Positions 17,703 to 27,457 are shown, counted from the first letter of the stretch. The stretch: 64,000 nucleotides of DNA from Porphyrobacter sp. TH134 (GCF_002855495.1 NZ_PKRO01000005.1:62001-126000), one strand, 5' to 3'. Program-made: numbers and translations. Notes: generated by a model from the sequence alone, not told the origin.

Positions 17703-17925
17703 GTTTGGAAAAGAACGCGATGACCGAAGTCAGCGTCGATGCCCCTGCAACAAATGAGGCACCTTCGGCAAGCGATACCGGCCATTCGAAGACGTGCGTG
17801 TAGAGGACGACGCAGGTGTAAATCGGGGTGCTGATCACGAATGCGATCTTCGCCCTGTCCAGGCTCCAACCGCGCACAAACCGGGCAAGGTTGCGGACGA
17901 AGAAGCCTTCTTCATGTCCCGCCAT
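17677..17925 (-). CDS. Small membrane protein inserted between trpB and trpA
   Basis: 82 residues from an ATG at 17925 with AGAAG upstream. A longer frame to 18024 would overlap trpB. Two hydrophobic stretches are visible: AKIAFVISTPIYTCVVLYTHVF near 24-45 and a second from about 53 to 73 (GASFVAGASTLTSVIAFF). A basic N-terminal segment (RNLARFVRGWSLDR) precedes them. I recognise no family. It is on the operon strand, in the gap of about 300 nt between the trpB stop and trpA start, and its stop overlaps the possible trpA starts. It may be an expressed accessory gene or a recently inserted fragment. Confidence 0.6.
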   Translation of the reverse strand: MAGHEEGFFVRNLARFVRGWSLDRAKIAFVISTPIYTCVVLYTHVFEWPVSLAEGASFVAGASTLTSVIAFFSKHVPEFNFD

Positions 17926-18007
17926 CGGCAGGATCTTCTGCCGTTGGCCGGAGCGGCGCCTCAACGCTTCGACCCGGCGCCCGGGAAAACGGGGAGCAGT
18001 GTGGGCC

Positions 18008-19222
18008 TCAAAGCTCCACACCAAGCTTCTCAGCGACGGTGAAGATGTCCTTGTCGCCGCGCCCGCACAGATTCATCAGTACGATGCTGTCCTTGGGCAT
18101 GGTCGGCGCGACCTTAGCCACGGCGGCGATGGCGTGTGAAGGCTCCAGCGCGGGAATGATCCCCTCGGAGCGGCAGAGCAGCTGGAAGCCTTCCAGCGCC
18201 TCGTCATCGGTGACGGCGGTGTAATCGACGCGGCCTGATTCCTTCAGCCACGCGTGCTCCGGCCCGATGCCGGGGTAATCGAGGCCCGCGCTGATCGAAT
18301 GGCCCTCGGTGATTTGGCCGTCCTCGTCCTGTAACAGATAGGTGCGGTTGCCGTGGAGCACGCCGGGGGTGCCGCCAAGCAGGCTTGCAGCGTGCTCGTC
18401 GCCATCCAGACCATGCCCCGCCGCTTCGACGCCGAGCATCTTGACGCTCGGATCATCGAGGAACGGATGGAACAGCCCCAGCGCGTTCGACCCGCCGCCG
18501 ATGCAGGCGACCAGCAGATCGGGCAGGCGGCCCGTGCGGCTGAGCATCTGCGCGCGGGCTTCCTTGCCGATCACGCTCTGGAAGTTGCGCACCATCTCAG
18601 GATAGGGGTGCGGCCCGGCCGCGGTGCCGATGATGTAGAAAGTGTCGTGGACATTGGCGACCCAGTCGCGCAGGCCCTCGTTCATCGCGTCCTTCAGCGT
18701 CGCGCCGCCGCTGGTGACGGGGATGACCTCGGCGCCCAGCAGCTTCATGCGGAAGACGTTGGGTGCCTGCCGCTTCACGTCCTCGGCGCCCATGTAGATC
18801 ACGCAAGGCAGGCCGAAACGCGCGCAGACTGTGGCGGTCGCGACCCCGTGCTGGCCCGCGCCGGTTTCGGCGATGATGCGGGTCTTGCCCATGCGCATCG
18901 CGAGCAGGATCTGGCCGATGCAATTGTTGATCTTGTGCGCGCCAGTGTGATTGAGTTCGTCGCGTTTGAACCACACCTGCGCGCCGCCAAGCTCTTCCGT
19001 GATGCGCGGGGCGAAATAGAGCGGGCTGGGACGGCCGACGTAATGCTCCAACAGGTCGTCGAATTCCGCCTGGAATGCCGGATCGGCCTGCGCCTTGCGG
19101 TATTCGCGCTCAAGATCGAGCACCAGCGGCATCAGCGTTTCAGCGACATAGCGCCCGCCAAACTGGCCGAAATGGCCGCGATCATCGGGCTGGGTGCGGA
19201 AGGAGTTGAGGTGCGTGTTCAT
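18008..19222 (-). CDS. trpB: Tryptophan synthase beta chain
   Basis: 404 residues. The PLP lysine is K97 in [12 protein letters not shown]. The glycine-rich phosphate loop GGGSNALG and the [19 protein letters not shown] segment are diagnostic of TrpB1. It condenses indole with serine. The start overlaps the trpF stop by 4 nt. The stop is followed by a small membrane protein gene rather than directly by trpA. Confidence 0.97.
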   Translation of the reverse strand: MNTHLNSFRTQPDDRGHFGQFGGRYVAETLMPLVLDLEREYRKAQADPAFQAEFDDLLEHYVGRPSPLYFAPRITEELGGAQVWFKRDELNHTGAHKINNCIGQILLAMRMGKTRIIAETGAGQHGVATATVCARFGLPCVIYMGAEDVKRQAPNVFRMKLLGAEVIPVTSGGATLKDAMNEGLRDWVANVHDTFYIIGTAAGPHPYPEMVRNFQSVIGKEARAQMLSRTGRLPDLLVACIGGGSNALGLFHPFLDDPSVKMLGVEAAGHGLDGDEHAASLLGGTPGVLHGNRTYLLQDEDGQITEGHSISAGLDYPGIGPEHAWLKESGRVDYTAVTDDEALEGFQLLCRSEGIIPALEPSHAIAAVAKVAPTMPKDSIVLMNLCGRGDKDIFTVAEKLGVEL

Positions 19223-19851
19223 AGCCTTGCCGCTTTGCAGAAGGCGGCGATTTTGTCCACGTCCTTGATCCCCGGTGCGCTTTCAACGCCCGAGGACGTG
19301 TCAACCAGCGGCGCGCCGGTCAGCCTGATCGCCTCGGCGACATTGGCAGAGGTTAGACCGCCCGCGAGGCCCCAGGGGGTTGGCGCCTTGTAAGCCTTCA
19401 GCAAATCCCAATCAAAGCGCGTACCATTGCCGCCGGGCAACCCGCTGGCGGGGGCATCGAACAGCAGGCGGTCTGCCGCGCCATGGAAACGGGCGGCGTC
19501 CGCGAGCGAATCTGCGCCCCGCACGCCCAGCGCCCGCCATGCTGCGATCCGGGCTGCGGCGCGGAAGCGGGCAAGGGTTTCGGGCGTTTCGGCCCCGTGG
19601 AATTGCACCACATCGGGCCGCACTTCACGCACTGCCTCGGCGAGCATCGCGGGCGAAAGGTTGACCACCAGCAGCACGACCTTGACTTGCGGCGGCACCA
19701 GGCCGCGCAGCCGCGCCGCCTCGGCCAGTGACAAGTGGCGCGGGCTCTTCTCGAAATGGACGAGGCCGATATAATCCGCCCCCGCCTGCACCGCGGCGGC
19801 GAGGGTTTCAGGGGTGGAAAGCCCGCAGATTTTGACAAGAGCGCTCGGCAT
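19219..19851 (-). CDS. trpF: Phosphoribosylanthranilate isomerase
   Basis: 210-residue TIM barrel with the N-terminal [12 protein letters not shown] (catalytic cysteine of KxCG) and the C-terminal [14 protein letters not shown] and [15 protein letters not shown] segments typical of TrpF. It converts N-(5-phosphoribosyl)anthranilate to CdRP in tryptophan synthesis. It overlaps trpB by 4 nt, and the GNAT gene ends about 9 nt upstream of it. Confidence 0.96.
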   Translation of the reverse strand: MPSALVKICGLSTPETLAAAVQAGADYIGLVHFEKSPRHLSLAEAARLRGLVPPQVKVVLLVVNLSPAMLAEAVREVRPDVVQFHGAETPETLARFRAAARIAAWRALGVRGADSLADAARFHGAADRLLFDAPASGLPGGNGTRFDWDLLKAYKAPTPWGLAGGLTSANVAEAIRLTGAPLVDTSSGVESAPGIKDVDKIAAFCKAARL

Positions 19852-19860
19852 CGCGCGCCC

Positions 19861-20370
19861 TTACGCCGGGCCGAGCGGCTTTTCCAGCACCACGAAGGTC
19901 ACCGGCGGATCGCGCGGGACGGGGAAGGGGCGGGTCTCACCGGTGCGGAGGTATCCGCGCCGTTCGTACCACGCGATCAGACTGTCACGGCTGTCGATCA
20001 CCGTCATCTCCATCGCCGCCATCCCTTCGGTGCGGGCGAGGTCTTCGGCGGCGTCGAGCAGCTTGCGGCCAAGCCCGGAGGATTGCAACGTTGGCAGCAC
20101 GCACAGCATCCCGAGATAGGCAAGGCTGGCGTCCTTGCGGGTCACGGCAACGCAGCCGATCAGTCGCTCGCCGTCCCGCGCGGTCAGGATCGTCACCGCC
20201 GGATCAGCCAGCATCGCCTCCAGCTCGCCCGGCGCGATGCGTTCATCATCGAGGATATCCGCCTCATGGTTCCACCCCTGCCGCGCCGAATCGCCGCGAT
20301 AGGCGGCTTCGAGCAGGGCCTTGAGCGCAGGCGCGTCTGCGGGGGCGGTGGTGATGGTTATCTCGTTCAC
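19861..20370 (-). CDS. GNAT-family N-acetyltransferase
   Basis: 169 residues starting at a GTG at 20370. The frame is open to 20460, but the extra N-terminal residues are encoded by a palindromic repeat (see 20382-20473), so the longer start is rejected. The acetyl-CoA motif is LQSSGLGRKLLDAA preceded by YLGMLCVLP, and the C-terminal WYERRGY is the usual GNAT beta6/7 segment. The acceptor substrate is unknown. It lies between a VOC protein gene and trpF on the operon strand. Confidence 0.82.
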   Translation of the reverse strand: MNEITITTAPADAPALKALLEAAYRGDSARQGWNHEADILDDERIAPGELEAMLADPAVTILTARDGERLIGCVAVTRKDASLAYLGMLCVLPTLQSSGLGRKLLDAAEDLARTEGMAAMEMTVIDSRDSLIAWYERRGYLRTGETRPFPVPRDPPVTFVVLEKPLGPA

Positions 20371-20381
20371 AAGTCCATTTT

Positions 20382-20473
20382 CGTCATGCTGAACGCGTTT
20401 CAGCATCCATCGTGCCGGAACGAGCTGTTCGCGCGTAAGCAGAAATGGACCCTGAAACAAGTTCAGGGTGACG
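20382..20473. repeat. Palindromic intergenic repeat, copy 1
   Basis: A 92-nt element starts CGTCATGCTGAA and ends TTCAGGGTGACG, with imperfect terminal inverted repeats of about 28 nt. Each arm is itself a small palindrome (TGCTGAAC...TTTCAGCA; CCCTGAAACAAGTTCAGGG). A second copy with the same arms and a different middle lies at 48376-48466. It sits between the VOC and GNAT genes. Confidence 0.88.
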
Positions 20474-20484
20474 AGGGGAAAGGT

Positions 20485-20847
20485 TCAGTCGTTCTGGATC
20501 AGGCGCAGCAAGGTGCCATCGGGGTCGATCAGATAGCCGATCGTCAGTCCGCTCGGATCCGGCGCGGCCGGGTGATAACGCGGGATGCCGACGCGTGCAT
20601 CCGGGACGCTGCTGGCCTCTACCTGCCGCATCATCGCGTCCAGATCATCGAGGCGGATGCAGCAGCTGAAGGATGACGTGTAAGGGTCAAGGTCAGGATA
20701 GGGAAAGAACTCCAGCGTCACATCCCCGCGCGAAAGGATCATCCACCCGTCCGAGCGGAAGTCCTCGCGGAAGCCGAGCGCCGCATAGAATGCCGCCGAT
20801 GCCGCGAAATTACGCGAGGGGAGGTTGGGGGTGGCTGTGTCCGCCAC
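20485..20847 (-). CDS. VOC-family (glyoxalase / bleomycin-resistance-like) protein
   Basis: 120 residues with the paired beta-alpha-beta-beta-beta pattern of the vicinal oxygen chelate fold. Family features are LPSRNFAASAAFYAALGF at the N-terminus and the C-terminal GYLIDPDGTLLRLIQ. It resembles the bleomycin-resistance-protein subgroup more than glyoxalase I, but function is not assignable. The start is a GTG at 20847, just 9 nt below the pyrF stop, without a clear Shine-Dalgarno. It is probably co-transcribed with pyrF. Confidence 0.78.
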   Translation of the reverse strand: MADTATPNLPSRNFAASAAFYAALGFREDFRSDGWMILSRGDVTLEFFPYPDLDPYTSSFSCCIRLDDLDAMMRQVEASSVPDARVGIPRYHPAAPDPSGLTIGYLIDPDGTLLRLIQND

Positions 20848-20855
20848 AAGAGCGC

Positions 20856-21530
20856 CTAAAGCGTCGCCTCAATCGCCCGCGCGGCGGCTGCCGGATCTTC
20901 GGCACGGCTGATGGGGCGGCCGATAACCAGGACGCTCGCACCGTTATCGCGCGCCTGACGCGGCGTTACCACGCGCTTCTGATCGCCAGTGCCGCCGCCT
21001 GCCGGGCGCAGGCCGGGAACCACAAAATAGCCGTCCTTCCACGCCTTGCGCACCATGCCGACCTCCTGCCCGGAGCACACGATGCCATCCAATCCTGCCG
21101 CATGGGCCAGTTCGGCAAGGCGCATGACCTGCGTTTCGGCGCTGCCATAGACTCCGGTGGCGGTGAGATCGCCCGCGTCCATGCTGGTGAGCATGGTGAC
21201 CGCCACGACCTTGCAGCCATCGGCGGCGGCCGCCTTGGCATCCTCCATCATCGCGCGTCCGCCGCTGGCGTGGACGGTCACGATGGCTGGCTCATAAACA
21301 TGGATGGCCTGCATCGCCGAGGCGACGGTGTTGGGAATGTCGTGGAACTTCAGATCAAGGAAGATCGGCAGGCCCAGATGGGCGATTTCATGCACGCCGT
21401 GCGCGCCGTGGGCGCAGAAGAATTCCAGGCCGAGTTTCACACCGCCAATATGCGCGCGGACCTTGCTGACCAGCGCCTTGGCAGGTTCAAGGCTGGGCAC
21501 ATCAAGCGCGAGATAGACCGGATTGCTCAC
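20856..21530 (-). CDS. pyrF: Orotidine-5'-phosphate decarboxylase
   Basis: 224 residues with the signature FLDLKFHDIPNTV, where D59, K61 and D64 form the catalytic charge network. The C-terminal VVTPRQARDNGASVLVIGRPIS segment binds the phosphate. It decarboxylates OMP to UMP, the last de novo pyrimidine step. The start overlaps the lapA-like gene by 4 nt, so expression is probably coupled. Confidence 0.95.
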   Translation of the reverse strand: MSNPVYLALDVPSLEPAKALVSKVRAHIGGVKLGLEFFCAHGAHGVHEIAHLGLPIFLDLKFHDIPNTVASAMQAIHVYEPAIVTVHASGGRAMMEDAKAAAADGCKVVAVTMLTSMDAGDLTATGVYGSAETQVMRLAELAHAAGLDGIVCSGQEVGMVRKAWKDGYFVVPGLRPAGGGTGDQKRVVTPRQARDNGASVLVIGRPISRAEDPAAAARAIEATL

Positions 21531-21925
21531 TTGCCGCTGCCTCCATCCATTCCGCCATCTGTCGGCCCCAGCGGATCGGCGGCTTCGCTTCCGCTTTTGC
21601 CGGACTTGTCCACAGGCTTTTCCCCTGCTGCCGGATCGGCGGTCATCACGGGCCGCTCCGCCTCGCGTTCCCGCGAAAGCGCCGCGCTCTTAAGCGAGTT
21701 TTCCAGTGTCCGGATACGGCGGCTCATGCTCCAGATGACACTGCGGTGCAGCGCCCACATCGGCAAAAAGCCCGCCGCAAAGGCCGCCACTGCCAGCACC
21801 GGCACCTTGGTTTCCAACACCAGATTTTGCCAGAGCATCAGTTCGACCGGCTGCCAGTTATAGATCGCAAAGATCAAGAAGCCGAAGGCCAAAAGAACCC
21901 AGAGAATAGTGCGCAGGATTTTCAC
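21527..21925 (-). CDS. LapA-domain inner-membrane protein
   Basis: 132 residues with two N-terminal membrane segments (about 5-24 and 42-62) separated by NWQPVELMLW, the hallmark of the lipopolysaccharide assembly protein A domain (DUF1049). A cytoplasmic coiled-coil-like stretch (SRRIRTLENSLKSAAL) and a disordered polar tail ending in Gly/Ser follow. In E. coli LapA works with LapB in LPS regulation; here no lapB is adjacent. It probably heads the pyrF-trp-accD-folC transcription unit. Confidence 0.82.
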   Translation of the reverse strand: MKILRTILWVLLAFGFLIFAIYNWQPVELMLWQNLVLETKVPVLAVAAFAAGFLPMWALHRSVIWSMSRRIRTLENSLKSAALSREREAERPVMTADPAAGEKPVDKSGKSGSEAADPLGPTDGGMDGGSGK

Positions 21926-22001
21926 CAGCAGTGCCTCGTTCGTTGCCCTGTTACGCTTGCGAACCTAAGCCAATCACGCCCCAAGTCCAGCGTCGCTGCG
22001 G

Positions 22002-23312
22002 TCAGCCAAACACCCGCGCGAAGATCGTGTCGACGTGCTTGAGGTGGTATCCGAGATCGAACAGCTGATCGAGCTGGTCTTCCGAAAGCCGCGCCGTCAC
22101 ATCGGCATCGGCTTTAAGCAGATCGAGCAGATTGAGCGCCCCGTCGGCCTCCCACACCTTCATCGCATTGCGTTGGACAAGGCGATAGGAATCATCGCGC
22201 GTCAGGCCGGCCTGCGTCAGCGCCAGCAACACCCGCTGCGAGTGGATCAGCCCGCCCATGCGGTTCATGTTCTTGGCCATGCGTTCGGGATAGACCAACA
22301 GCTTGTCGACCACGCCCGTCAGCCGGGCGAGCGCGAAATCGAGGGTGATGGTCGCATCCGGCCCGATGAAGCGTTCAACCGAAGAATGCGAGATATCGCG
22401 TTCATGCCACAGCGCGACATTTTCCAGCGCCGGGGTGACAGCAGACCGCACCAGCCGCGCAAGGCCGGTCAGGTTTTCCGTCAGGATCGGGTTGCGCTTG
22501 TGCGGCATCGCGCTCGATCCCTTCTGGCCGGGGGAGAAATACTCCTCAGCCTCCAGCACTTCGGTGCGTTGCAGGTGGCGGATTTCGGTGGCGAGGCGCT
22601 CAATGCTGCTGGCGATCACGCCGAGCGTGGCGAAATACATGGCGTGGCGATCGCGCGGGATGACCTGGGTGGAAACCGGCTCCACCGCCAGACCCAGCTG
22701 CTGGGCGACATAGTCTTCCACAGCCGGATCGACATTGGCAAAGGTGCCCACCGCGCCGCTGATCGCGCAGGTCGCGATTTCCGCCCGTGCTGCCACCAGC
22801 CGCGTGCGGCAGCGGTCAAATTCCGCATAGGCCTGCGCCAGCTTGAGGCCGAACGTCACCGGCTCGGCATGGATGCCGTGGCTGCGGCCAATCGTCGGGG
22901 TGTATTTGTGTTCTTCGGCGCGGGTCTTGATGGCGGTGAGCAGCGCATCCAGATCGGCGAGCAGAATGTCGCTCGCCTGCGCCAGCTGCACCGACAGCGT
23001 CGTGTCGAGCACGTCAGAGCTGGTCATGCCCTGATGCATGAAGCGCGCTTCCTCGCCCACTTGCTGCGCCACCCAGTCAAGAAAGGCGATCACATCATGC
23101 TTGGTGACGGCTTCGATCGCGTCGATGGCGGCAACATCGATGGCCGGGTTGGTCGCCCACCAGTCCCACAGCGCCTTCGCCGCCGACTGCGGCACTACGC
23201 CCAGATCAGCCAGTTTCTGCGTAGCGTGCGCCTCGATTTCAAACCAGATGCGATATTTCGCCTCCGGCTCCCACAGGGCGGTCATGGCGGGGCGGGCATA
23301 GCGGGGGACCAT
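22002..23312 (-). CDS. purB: Adenylosuccinate lyase
   Basis: 436 residues, starting MVPRYARPAMTALWEPEAKY as in alphaproteobacterial PurB. The family signature GSSAMPHKRNPI contains the mobile catalytic loop serine, and the TSSDVLDTTLSVQL and SHGIHAEPVTFG segments carry the catalytic histidine and ligand residues. It acts twice in purine synthesis, on SAICAR and adenylosuccinate. It is separated from the lapA-like gene by about 75 nt. Confidence 0.96.
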   Translation of the reverse strand: MVPRYARPAMTALWEPEAKYRIWFEIEAHATQKLADLGVVPQSAAKALWDWWATNPAIDVAAIDAIEAVTKHDVIAFLDWVAQQVGEEARFMHQGMTSSDVLDTTLSVQLAQASDILLADLDALLTAIKTRAEEHKYTPTIGRSHGIHAEPVTFGLKLAQAYAEFDRCRTRLVAARAEIATCAISGAVGTFANVDPAVEDYVAQQLGLAVEPVSTQVIPRDRHAMYFATLGVIASSIERLATEIRHLQRTEVLEAEEYFSPGQKGSSAMPHKRNPILTENLTGLARLVRSAVTPALENVALWHERDISHSSVERFIGPDATITLDFALARLTGVVDKLLVYPERMAKNMNRMGGLIHSQRVLLALTQAGLTRDDSYRLVQRNAMKVWEADGALNLLDLLKADADVTARLSEDQLDQLFDLGYHLKHVDTIFARVFG

Positions 23313-23396
23313 CGGGCGGCTCCAGCGAGAGTGTGGGGGAATGAAGGGTCAATATGCGGCGCGGGCTAGGCGGCGCGGGCGCGGATGGCAAGAGTG

Positions 23397-24194
23397 CTAG
23401 ATAAGTCCCTTGGCGCGCAGCGATGTATGACCCTCGCGTCCGATGATGACATGATCGTGGACGGTCACCCCCATGTGGCGGCCTGCTTCGGCGATGCGCT
23501 GCGTAATCTGGATGTCGGCGCGGCTGGGTTCGGGCGAGCCTGAGGGGTGGTTGTGGACAAGGATCATGGCGCTGGCGCCCACGTCCATCGCCCGGCGGAT
23601 CACCTCGCGCGGGTGGATCGCGGCTTCATCTATCGAACCGTCGCCGACGTGATGATCGTCGATCAGCCGGTTCTTGGTATCAAGGTACAGCACCCGCACG
23701 CGCTCCACCGTCAGGTGCGCCATATCCGTGGTGAGGTAGTCGATCAGCGCCTGCCAGCTGCCCAGTACGGGCTTGCCGATGATCTCGGCCCGCGCCATTC
23801 TGCGGGCGGCGAGGGCGACCGCCTTTAATGACGCAGCGCTGTTTTCGCCCACGCCCTTGACCCGCTGCAAGGCCTTGGGATCGGCATTGAGCACGCCTGC
23901 AAGGCTGCCGAACTGGGCCAGCAGCGCTTTGGCAATCGGCTTGGTATTGCCGCGCGGGATCGCGGCGAACAGGAGATATTCCAGCACCTCGTAATCGGCC
24001 AGCGCTTCGGCCCCGCCGGTCAGCAGCCGCTGGCGCAGGCGCGCACGGTGCCCGTCGCCCGCTGCTTTGCCCGCGTCGAAATCGGGCACGGCTCCATCGA
24101 GAAAATCGAAACTGTCTTCAGCTTCCGGCAATGCGACCCTCCGGAGAAGCGGTGCTTCTGTTGCCTCATTGCCTTTGGACGATGATGCGCGCAA
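23397..24194 (-). CDS. radC: RadC-family (JAMM/MPN) protein
   Basis: 265 residues. The N-terminal part has a helix-hairpin-helix-like LQRVKGVGENSAA. The C-terminal MPN domain has the JAMM motif HNHPSGSPEPSRAD near 217-230. The family is conserved, but the DNA-repair role implied by the name is doubtful. The N-terminal 50 residues are variable and may be disordered. The only ATG is 12 nt from the divergent ydbH-like start, leaving almost no promoter space, so either promoters lie inside the coding sequences or the true start is downstream. Confidence 0.88.
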   Translation of the reverse strand: MRASSSKGNEATEAPLLRRVALPEAEDSFDFLDGAVPDFDAGKAAGDGHRARLRQRLLTGGAEALADYEVLEYLLFAAIPRGNTKPIAKALLAQFGSLAGVLNADPKALQRVKGVGENSAASLKAVALAARRMARAEIIGKPVLGSWQALIDYLTTDMAHLTVERVRVLYLDTKNRLIDDHHVGDGSIDEAAIHPREVIRRAMDVGASAMILVHNHPSGSPEPSRADIQITQRIAEAGRHMGVTVHDHVIIGREGHTSLRAKGLI

Positions 24195-24206
24195 GGGGCA
24201 GGAACA

Positions 24207-27200
24207 ATGCCGGTGCCGGACGAGCAGGATAGACTAGGGCCGCAGCAGGGCCGCAAGCGGCAGCTTTGGCCGCGGCGCTGGCGCACCCGTATCGCGCTCG
24301 GGCTGAGCGCGGCTGCGCTGCTGGGTGGTTCGGTCGCATGGGTCAGCCGTGAGCGAATCGCGGGTGATGTGATTGACGGCTACCTTGCCGAAGCGGGCGT
24401 CGCGGCCACTTACGATATTTCCGCGCTGACGCCCCAGGTGCAGGTCATCGAAAATCTCGTCATCGGCGATCCTGCGCGGCCTGATCTGACGGTCAGGCGC
24501 ATCGTGATCGAAATGGGTGTGGGCTGGGCGGGGCCTGAAGTGCGCCGCATCGAGGTGGAAGGCGCAAGGCTGTTTGCAGCTGTTCGCGGCGGCACCTTCA
24601 GCCTAGGCGCACTGGATCCGCTGGTTTTCACCGGTTCTGACGAGCCGCCCGCGCTGCCTGCGCTCAACGTGGCGCTGCGTGATGCGCGTGCGCTGATTAT
24701 CACCGATTATGGGCGGGTGGGCGTCAAGCTCGACGGGGCCGGGCGCTTGGATGATGGCTTTGCCGGAACGCTGGCGGCCACGGCGCCCGGCATCGGGACA
24801 CCGGGCTGCCGCGCTGACACGGCGACCCTTTACGGCCAGCTGACCAGCCGGAACGGCGCGCCGGAATTGGCCGGTCCGCTGCGGCTGACCGATCTTGTCT
24901 GCGGCACAGCGCGCCTTGCCCGGGCCGACATTGGCACGCAGATCAGTGTGGCGCCCGATTTTGCCGCCGCCGATGCCGATGTCAGGCTGGCAGGCGAGCG
25001 CGCCAGCTTTGCCAACCTGTCAGGCGCCGCAGTATCGGGGACTGCCCGGATCGGCTGGTCGCCGGGCCGCCTTGCGCTGAACCATGACCTTACCGTGGCC
25101 GATGTTGCCGTGCCGCAGGCCCGGTTTGCCAGGCTCACTGCCGAAGGCAGCTGGAGCGGTGCGGCCGATGTCAGCAGCGGCCAGTGGGACGGCACCCTGC
25201 GCGCCGCCGGATTGGCCCCCGCGGCCGGTTTCACCGCCAGCCTTGGCACAGGCGTCCGCGGGCTGGAGGGCACGCTGCTCGCCCCGCTGCTGAGCAAGGC
25301 GCGCATCAGCTTTGATCGCGCCTTGATGGGCGCCAGCCTGCGCGCCGATGCGACTGTGCGCCACAAGGGCAGCGCAGCTTCGCTCAACATGCCCGAAGCC
25401 AGCCTTGCCACCCGCTCTGGCACACGGGTGTTGGCGCTGTCGCGGATCAGTGCCCGGTTCAGCGATGCAGGGCTTGCGGGGCTTGGCGGCAATCTGCTGG
25501 CGGGCGGGGCGGGCTTGCCCAGCATCAACGGGCGGATCGAACAGGCTGCGGGCGGCGGCTGGACGCTGCGAGCTGCCATGGCGGATTATGCGGCGGGCGC
25601 CAACCGGCTGGCGATCCCGCGTCTGGTCTTGCGCGGTTTGCCGACAGGCGCTTTTGCCTTTGACGGGCTTGTCACTGCCAGCGGCGATCTGCCCGGCGGC
25701 AATGTGAGTGATCTTACCGTGCCGCTGGAGGGCACGTGGTCGCAGACGCGCGGCCTTGCCGCGGGTACCCGCTGCACGGCGATCGGCTTTGCCAAACTGG
25801 CGCTATCAGGCCTGGCGCTGGAGGGGCGCTCGGTCAATCTGTGCCCGGACGGGCAAGCCCCCCTCCTGGCCTATCGCGACAATCTGACGTTTGCCGCGCG
25901 CACCGGGCCGCTCGATCTGACGGGCCGAATCGGTGAGAACCCGGCCCAACTATCAGCCAGCAGTGTGGTGCTGCGCTACCCGCAGCCCTTTGCGATCCAG
26001 AACCTCGCCGCGCGGATCGGCAGCGGCAGCAGCGAAGTGCGCCTTGCCGCAGCCAACCTCACCGGGACGCTGGGCGGCGCGGTGGCAGGCGCGTTTGCGG
26101 GCGGTTCGGCGCGATTGGCAGCGGTTCCGCTCGATCTTGATGGCGTGACCGGTAGCTGGGCCTTTACCGATGGCGCCCTGCGGCTCGATGGCGGCACGTT
26201 CGTTCTGTCAGACCGTCCGGCACAAGGCACGGCGCGGTTCGTCCCGCTCGTCGCGCAAGGTGCCAGTTTGATACTGGCCGACAACCGGATCACAGCCGAC
26301 GCCACGCTGCGTCATCAGCCATCGGGCCGCGCGGTCGCTGCGGTCACGATCAGGCACGATCTCGATACCGCCGCAGGGTCTGCCCGGCTGAGCGTACCCG
26401 GACTGCTCTTCGACAAGGCGTTGCAGCCCGATGAACTGACCCCGCTGGCCAAGGGCGTCATCGCCTTTGCCGATGGCACTATCACGGGGGAAGGGCGCGT
26501 GGACTGGCGCGGCGACAGCGTCACCAGTGGCGGCACCTTCGGTTCTGACCGTTTTGATTTTGCCGCCGCTTTTGGCCCGGTGCGCGGGCTTGCCGGCAAG
26601 GTGGTCTTTACCGATCTCATCAATCTGACCACTGCGCCCGATCAGACGCTCAACATCGCTGCGATCAATCCCGGGGTCGAGGTCTTGGCGGGCACGGTAA
26701 GGTTTGACCTGAAGGATGCGGTGCGCCTCAGCCTGAAGGACGCGCGTTTCCCGTTTATGGGCGGAACGCTGGTGATGCGCCCGCTGGTAATGGATTTCAG
26801 CCAGCCCGAAGAACGCCGCTACATCTTTGATATCAACGGGCTGGATGCCGCGCAGTTCGTCGCCCAGATGGAATTGACCAACCTCAGCGCCACCGGGGTG
26901 TTTGATGGCACCGTGCCGATCGTTTTCGATGCCAGCGGGCGCGGGCGGATTGCAGGCGGCGTCCTGACCGCGCGCGAAGGCGGCGGCAATGTCGCCTATA
27001 TCGGCGAGCTGACTTACGAAGATCTGGGCACGATGGGCAACTATGCCTTCGAAGCGCTACGCTCGCTCGATTACCGCCAGATGCGTGTGGGGCTGGGCGG
27101 GCAGCTGGATGGCGAGATCATCACCAGCTTCGATTTTGACGGGGTGCGGCAGGGCGCCGGCACCAGTCAGAACTTCGTCACCCGGCGGCTGGCCAAACTG

Positions 27201-27386
27201 CCGATCCGCTTCAAGGTGAATGTCCGGTCCGAAAACTTTTTCGAACTGGCAACCATGGTGCGATCCTTTTGGAACGCCGACTTTATCCGCAACCCGCAGG
27301 ACGTGGGGCTGTTCCGCCAAGAGAACGGCCGTCTGGTGCCGGGCGGCAAACCTGTTCAACCTTCCGAAAGCGACGATCAGCCATGA
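24207..27386 (+). CDS. YdbH-like AsmA-family envelope bridge protein
   Basis: 1059 residues. A short basic cytoplasmic N-terminus is followed by one membrane segment (about 29-48), then a very long periplasmic part of repeated beta-strand units (AsmA/TamB/YdbH style). The C-terminal region (residues about 830-1040) with YIGELTYEDLGTMGNYAF and VRSENFFELATMVRSFWN matches the YdbH-type 'intermembrane phospholipid transport' domain. In E. coli YdbH joins the outer-membrane lipoprotein YnbE to carry phospholipids between membranes. The two genes that follow here are ynbE- and ydbL-like, which strongly supports the assignment. Confidence 0.88.
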   Translation: MPVPDEQDRLGPQQGRKRQLWPRRWRTRIALGLSAAALLGGSVAWVSRERIAGDVIDGYLAEAGVAATYDISALTPQVQVIENLVIGDPARPDLTVRRIVIEMGVGWAGPEVRRIEVEGARLFAAVRGGTFSLGALDPLVFTGSDEPPALPALNVALRDARALIITDYGRVGVKLDGAGRLDDGFAGTLAATAPGIGTPGCRADTATLYGQLTSRNGAPELAGPLRLTDLVCGTARLARADIGTQISVAPDFAAADADVRLAGERASFANLSGAAVSGTARIGWSPGRLALNHDLTVADVAVPQARFARLTAEGSWSGAADVSSGQWDGTLRAAGLAPAAGFTASLGTGVRGLEGTLLAPLLSKARISFDRALMGASLRADATVRHKGSAASLNMPEASLATRSGTRVLALSRISARFSDAGLAGLGGNLLAGGAGLPSINGRIEQAAGGGWTLRAAMADYAAGANRLAIPRLVLRGLPTGAFAFDGLVTASGDLPGGNVSDLTVPLEGTWSQTRGLAAGTRCTAIGFAKLALSGLALEGRSVNLCPDGQAPLLAYRDNLTFAARTGPLDLTGRIGENPAQLSASSVVLRYPQPFAIQNLAARIGSGSSEVRLAAANLTGTLGGAVAGAFAGGSARLAAVPLDLDGVTGSWAFTDGALRLDGGTFVLSDRPAQGTARFVPLVAQGASLILADNRITADATLRHQPSGRAVAAVTIRHDLDTAAGSARLSVPGLLFDKALQPDELTPLAKGVIAFADGTITGEGRVDWRGDSVTSGGTFGSDRFDFAAAFGPVRGLAGKVVFTDLINLTTAPDQTLNIAAINPGVEVLAGTVRFDLKDAVRLSLKDARFPFMGGTLVMRPLVMDFSQPEERRYIFDINGLDAAQFVAQMELTNLSATGVFDGTVPIVFDASGRGRIAGGVLTAREGGGNVAYIGELTYEDLGTMGNYAFEALRSLDYRQMRVGLGGQLDGEIITSFDFDGVRQGAGTSQNFVTRRLAKLPIRFKVNVRSENFFELATMVRSFWNADFIRNPQDVGLFRQENGRLVPGGKPVQPSESDDQP

Positions 27387-27457
27387 CGCACCAGAAATTG
27401 ACCGCGCTGCAGCGCGCTGCCACATCCGGTCAGGATAACGGGGAAAGGGCAGCACCG

